Assembly (NCBI RefSeq): GCF_022376445.1
Contig: NW_025955559.1
Location: 1-20,793, forward strand
DNA: 20,793 nt
Source of the DNA: Fomitopsis serialis
Lineage: Eukaryota > Basidiomycota > Agaricomycetes > Polyporales > Fomitopsidaceae
Reading direction: 5' to 3'
Shown here: positions 16,798 through 20,793 of the stretch, piece by piece
Layout of the letters: each line of letters begins with the position of its first letter
Numbering within the stretch: position 1 is the stretch's first letter
Notes under the pieces: generated by a model
Databases searched by the model: none
Seen by the model: only the letters and a program-made list of their open reading frames with translations
Told to the model about the DNA's origin: nothing
Position numbers and translations under genes: made by a program

Positions 16798-18316
16798 ATG
16801 CAATCTCAGGCACCGCGGTTGAACCAAGACGTATGGTCCATCATCCTATCGCTCGTCCATCTGGACGACGCTCGCAGTCTTTCCCTCACGTCTCGACATA
16901 TCCACCCCATCGCCAGATGCGTCGTCCTGTCGCGTGCTGAGACGTCTCGACCAGGCCATTTCGCGAAGATCTGCGCCTTCATGCTAGGCGATCCTCGGTC
17001 TCGTGCCTCCTGGCTTCGTGAACTCCACATACACTATAGAGCCCTGAGAAATGAGCGCGTGGATGCGCGGCCCAAAAGCCTGTCCAAGCCGCTGTGTGAA
17101 CAGTTGGCAGGTCTCCTTGGTTCGGCACGAAACCTTCGTGTCCTAGCTCTTACTCTCACGCATGATTTGCTCGAAGTGGAACCACGCATCGGCGACGCTC
17201 TCGTATCGTTGGAGGGCCTGAAGGTTATTCAACTCAGAAACATACCATCTCATGCACTCCACGTAGTAAGCCAGATGAAGAGCCGACCAACAACAGTGGT
17301 GCTCTCGTTTGACCTACGATCCTCGGTGCTTGGCAACCTCGTCGCTCTGAGCCACTTCGACTTATTCCGCGACGTGCACACCGTGGAGCTGAATAGCCAT
17401 CCAGACTTGGATAGGGATTCATCTGCCCAGTTTCCCCTTGGGCAGCTTGGACAGCTGCCTGCTGTGCGTGAGGTCCGTCTGACTAGTCGCGAGGCATTGC
17501 CCGTGTTCCATGTCTTCCCAACATGCATACACTGCGCATGCATGCCTTCAAGTTCACTCCGCAAAAATGGATGTGGCCAGCATCTGTGCCCCTTCTGGAC
17601 GTTACTGTCTCATTTCAGGAGCTGGTCCATTTCACGACGGCGCTGATTCGTCGACTCTACCTGTATTGCTATGCTTCATCTGATCATATCCTTGATCGAC
17701 TCGCCAGCACCTTGCAATCTACAAGACCCATTTGTCTATCATGCACCTTTTTCCGCGACATGCAAAGCCCAGGCAGCCTCAGTAACTGGGCTGGTTTGTT
17801 CCAAACCGTCCTTTGCCCCCAGGGGCGCCTGCGGTACTTCGAAGTCACGTTTGATTGTACATGTGACAACCAGTGCCCATTGCTGTGGACGGTGCGTCCG
17901 AGTACAGTGAACCATCTCACCCGCTCACACAAGGATTCCCCTGTTAGGAATGGTTTCTCCCGGCCACCGGCCGGTCCAACCGCGACTCCAGCCTCCTATG
18001 TATGCGACTCAACTTCAGAGTCGACCGGGCGTCAGCAACTCTGCGATCCGAACGACCTTTGACCATGCATGATGCCGCTCAACGAGTGGCGCAACATGTA
18101 TCTTCGGTCCAGTTCATATGCATTACCATGGAGCCCACGTCCTCTGCAGAACAGGAACTCAAGGAGTTCACTTGGTGGCGCGTGCATATGGATGCAGGCC
18201 AACGAAGCGTGGAGAGTATATCGAACGAGGCTGGCGGGCGGGTGAAGGGATACATGCGCTCTGCAGACTTCGAGCGGAAGCTATCATTGGACGGGTTCGT
18301 TCTCAGTGGTACGTAG
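16798..18316 (+). pseudogene. F-box-like family, paralogue E, one single-base frameshift
   Basis: Exon 1 is 16798-17891 and exon 2 17948-18316, with a 56-base phase-0 intron (GTGCGT donor, TGTTAG acceptor). The F-box region is intact (LNQDVWSIILSLVHLDDARS, LSLTSRHIHPIARCVVLSR). The frame breaks once, near 17517-17519, where TTCCCAACAT stands in place of the TTTCCCAACAT or TTCCCCAACAT seen in relatives; a C is missing from the codons for the family's VFPN. After it, KFTPQKWMWPASVPLLDVTV and the rest of the protein read on in the shifted frame. Exon 2 carries FTWWRVHMDAGQRSVESISN and SADFERKLSLDGFVL. With one base restored, the protein would match B in length and layout. A single homopolymer error in the assembly is a real alternative, so the pseudogene label is provisional. 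As read, the N-terminal product stops at about 17646. Confidence 0.7.
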
Positions 18317-18494
18317 GGCGGGATTACTGGAGAAGGCCGCGGCGGAGGCGGGCGGGCAGCTGAAGGCCGCGGCGGAGCAGGCGAAGGAGGGTGCGACGGA
18401 GGGGGTGCAGAAGGTGCGTAGGCTGGCGGAGGCGGTTGAACGGAAGACGGAGGAGTGCGGGAGGGAGTCTAAGGGGTGGTGCGACTGCATGTGA
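18317..18494 (+). other. Conserved Ala/Glu/Lys-rich helix frame after the stop of E
   Basis: An open frame reads LLEKAAAEAGGQLKAAAEQA, then KEGATEGVQKVRRLAEAVER and KTEECGRESKGW, ending at a TGA (18492-18494). It parallels the frame after gene A (3734-3961). The shared frame holds without indels from GGGCAG to AAGACGGAGGA, although many bases differ. Relative to the F-box-like gene it is in a different frame here (one extra base before it), so readthrough would not produce it in this copy. No ATG leads into it. Confidence 0.4.
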
Positions 18495-19181
18495 GCTGCT
18501 TCATGTCTGAGCGCGTCGCGTAAGCGTGACCTTAACAATTTAACGGTCATGCTACTCTCCAGACGACGGTGTGCCGAGCCATGGGATGGATGTTTTGAGA
18601 CAGACTATTGTGCACGTCGTCGCCATGTGAAATGAACTAATGGTAGATCGTACGTAGTCGTTCAGAGTGTGGTTCAATCGAGTTCGCTTTTCAGACTGTG
18701 TGACTGCAGCAATCGCCGCTGACAAACTTGTAAGTAGGAGCGGTTTTCTGGTAACAGGGTGCTCGCTCACAAAACACGAGTGATGTAAGTCATTCGTATA
18801 ATTTTTTGGACCAACAACTTAAAGACGACGCTCAGCTTGCGGGTCGCCGGCGGCCGGGCGTCCGACGCACAACGCGATTATGCACTGCACATCAAATTGA
18901 ATGGTATCGACCTCGCACCTATCAAATGGGGAGGAGCCTAAGTACAGGTTGTATTGCCACGTAGTCTCAAGGCAGCATAATTGTGTATGATCCCACAATA
19001 TATATTTGTGTAGACGGGCGGCAAAGGGTTGAGGCAGAGACGCGTCTGTGGCGTGACCCGGACGCGTTCACAGGTGAGACGCGCAGCTTCGTCCACCACC
19101 ACCATCATCCGTCGCGTACCGCGCCCTCACGCGTCAAAGCATCATTGACTGACTTTATATGCTCTAGTGAGCCAGGAATAC
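18495..19181 (+). other. Intergenic region duplicated from upstream of gene Z
   Basis: This is the counterpart of about 3962-4611. The left half is degenerate with many indels. About 18830-18930 has no match in the Z copy. The right part (from about 19030) is nearly identical to the Z leader. A possible first coding exon, ATG at 18983 to a GTGAGA donor at 19074, would join the acceptor ending at 19167 in phase 1 and give VEAETRLWRDPDAFT-V-SQE, but the left copy lacks both the donor and an open frame here. Confidence 0.4.
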
Positions 19182-19636
19182 ATGAAGCGAGTGCTCGAAT
19201 TGGCCCGCGACGACGGCGAGCACGACACGAACGTCTTCCCCTGCAAACGGCTCCGGCAGCTCCAGTCCGCCCTCGGCCAGCGGTACGAGAAGCGGTTCGT
19301 CCCTTCGTACCCCTTCGGCGCTGTCCTCGAAAGCAACACCGACGCGCACGACCTCCCCCACCCGGCCACCGTGCACGCGAGCTCTGGAGACGCAAAGGCC
19401 GGCCTCGGATGGGCGACTGACGTGGCAGTAGAAGGCGTAGGGACTTCGAGGTGCGTCGCTATTCTTCTGGACGCGCCGGTGTTGCTGTGCTAACGTATTC
19501 CAGCTTGGCAGAGTCCCCTTTCATGCGGACGGCGACGAGCCGGCTGCTCCCCGCACGGTGGGAGGACTCGTACTCGCTCTTCGATTGCAACCTTCCCACG
19601 CCTGTTCAGAGCACGTACCCAGCGCACGCACAATAA
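19182..19636 (+). pseudogene. Truncated copy of the 5' end of gene Z
   Basis: Exons 19182-19450 and 19504-19636, separated by a 53-base intron with GTGCGT donor, GCTAAC branch and TTCCAG acceptor, match the first two exons of Z closely: MKRVLELARDD, NVFPCKRLRQLQSALGQRYE, KRFVPSYPF, GLGWATDVAV, then PFMRTATSRLLPARWEDS. After WEDS the sequence leaves Z and runs through an unrelated tail to TAA at 19634-19636, about 133 residues in all. It lacks the proline repeats, basic helix and zinc-finger-like end. It may still be expressed as a short protein, since the frame and splice sites are intact, but it most likely marks the breakpoint of the segmental duplication that also carried E. Confidence 0.75.
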
Positions 19637-19928
19637 GTATCACCAGTCCTGATACGACCAAACATGATGTCGTAGCGGATGGTATAGTAAATAGCAAGCA
19701 CTAGTACTGGTGAATTCGAACGCTAGGTGATGAGGCACAGTATCAGCCAGGCGTGATTTGGTGCAATGGGGGCGCGTCGCGGACATGTGACTGGCATTCA
19801 CTCTACCCTGGGTCTACCACGGGGACTGAAGAGAAGCTCTGTAACCTATGTCGTACGTATATACGTATAATGTGTATGGGATCGACGAGTACTGATCAGA
19901 TACCATACATGGCCTCCAAATCTGTCAT
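19637..19928. other. Intergenic spacer right of the truncated Z copy
   Basis: Nothing coding is seen. A perfect 14-bp palindrome, TACGTATATACGTA, lies at 19854-19867. A short dyad, GTATC...GATAC, flanks an ACCAGTCCT spacer near 19637-19655. Confidence 0.4.
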
Positions 19929-20793
19929 TCAACACCAATACAGCACGAATTCGTTCAGGGACAACGTCTGCTCAAACTCTACGGAGCGAAGACACCTGTC
20001 CGCCCGCTCGCCGGTCTCGACGATATACTCTCGACGCATCGCTCGTGCCCGGACATCCGCCACCAAGTACACAACCACCTGCGTCGCGATCGCGTGTCCC
20101 CACAGTGGTGGGTATGTACTGCAACGAAAGAACGTGGGGGGGAGTCTTCGTCGGACCCCATCTAGCGCATTCGTGCGGGCCGTTTCCAGGGATGGTCGAA
20201 GGCAGTAAGCCCGAACTCGGAGTCTAGCCTATCACAGGCTGGATGAAACTCTGACACGGAGACGAGCCATTTCTGGAGTATGAGATCAGCTTGCACAAAA
20301 GACGTGTCGCCCAGGTTAGCGGCGACGTCGAGCGGCGGCGCCGACGCTGGCTCGCCAGCCGAACTCGCGTATCCCGTCGACTCGTGACGTTCGTAGTGTG
20401 CGCATGAGGCGCATGATGGGAGCGCGCCACGGCCGTCAACGTGGACCTCGCGTACTGCACGGTATTGACCGGCTCCGAGAAAGTCCGAGGGACCCTCGAA
20501 CCAAACGAAGGTCCCACAGGTGCACTGTACGCGCGTTGCCGAGCAGGGGAGGACGGCTGGGCGAGATGAGATATTCAGGAAACGAGGAGGGCGAGGGAAG
20601 CCAAGCACCACCTCCCGAGGACGGCTCACTGGCAACCTCCGGCGCGCGCGACGACAGGCTGCGGAGATCCACGCAGCAGAGCCGCTCTAACGAGGTGAGC
20701 GGGTGGCGGTGCTTGAGTCCGCCTCGAGCAGCTCCTGCACGCGCGGCAGGGCTAGCACGTGGAGATGTCACCGAGGAGCCCTGCCAGCAGTGC
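19929..20793 (-). pseudogene. F-box-like family, paralogue F, decayed and cut by the window edge
   Basis: On the minus strand, fragments of the family appear in order but in different frames. Exon 1 pieces include LLGNARTVHLWDLRLV and YRAVREVHVDGRGALPSCAS (compare VREVRLTSREALPVFHVF in E). Exon 2 begins after a CCAG acceptor at 20273 with KWLVSVSEF, as in KWLLPFLV of C. It continues with RSFVAVHTHHCGD, LCTWWRMSGHERCVESIS, then, after a frame change, RSVEFEQTLSLNEFVLYW and TGA at 19931-19929. Several frameshifts and small losses separate these, so no full protein is possible. The F-box end, if it survives, lies beyond 20793. F is more diverged than the others and is probably the oldest copy. 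Confidence 0.7.

Noticed and set aside
19854..19867. TACGTATATACGTA palindrome as a functional site
   Set aside because: It is perfect but short and of simple alternating sequence, occurs once, and is not associated with a gene start.

Overview
The window looks like nuclear DNA from a wood-decay type basidiomycete, most likely an agaricomycete of the Polyporales. Genes are GC-rich and broken by many short introns of about 47-100 bases with GTGCGT, GTACGT or GTAAGT donors and CTGAC or CTAAC branch points. The Sec61 protein is typical of agaricomycetes, and the F-box-like proteins belong to the large, fast-evolving families common in these fungi. I see no tRNA, rRNA or CRISPR.

Layout. 1-1890 is gene-poor and comparatively AT-rich at the left edge. 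It holds a broken acidic ORF (342-979), a lysine-rich ORF tail (1624-1890) and a spacer with a perfect 20-bp palindrome, and it looks like decayed mobile-element or gene debris. From about 2187 to the right end lie six paralogues of one F-box-like family, here called A to F: A (+, 2187-3733), B (-, 7579-9103), C (-, 9846-11417), D (+, 14260-15822), E (+, 16798-18316) and F (-, 19929 to beyond the right edge). A, B and C are intact two-exon genes. D has three frameshifts, E has one single-base frameshift, and F is heavily decayed. The only clear housekeeping gene is SEC61 (seven exons, 11767-13575), the pore subunit of the ER translocon. Gene Z (4612-7278) encodes a proline-rich, basic protein with an atypical CCHH zinc-finger-like end.

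The arrangement is the main point of interest. B and C on the left and D and E on the right form a mirror image around SEC61. C matches D, nearly identically over parts of their length, and B matches E. Between D and E lies a shrunken, internally deleted copy of the 3' half of SEC61. Downstream of E lies a truncated copy of gene Z, matching the Z that follows A. The region has therefore been built by repeated segmental duplication, both direct and inverted, of blocks carrying an F-box-like gene plus neighbour sequence, followed by decay of some copies. A 13-bp interrupted palindrome upstream of B, D and E, and a conserved TACTAAT branch site with an acceptor just before the start codons of B and E, suggest that 5' control regions were copied with the genes.

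Functionally, the F-box-like proteins would be substrate receptors of SCF ubiquitin ligases if the N-terminal motif is a true F-box. Their shared C-terminal exon, with an invariant TWWR core, has no function I can name. Nothing links them biochemically to SEC61; the association looks positional.
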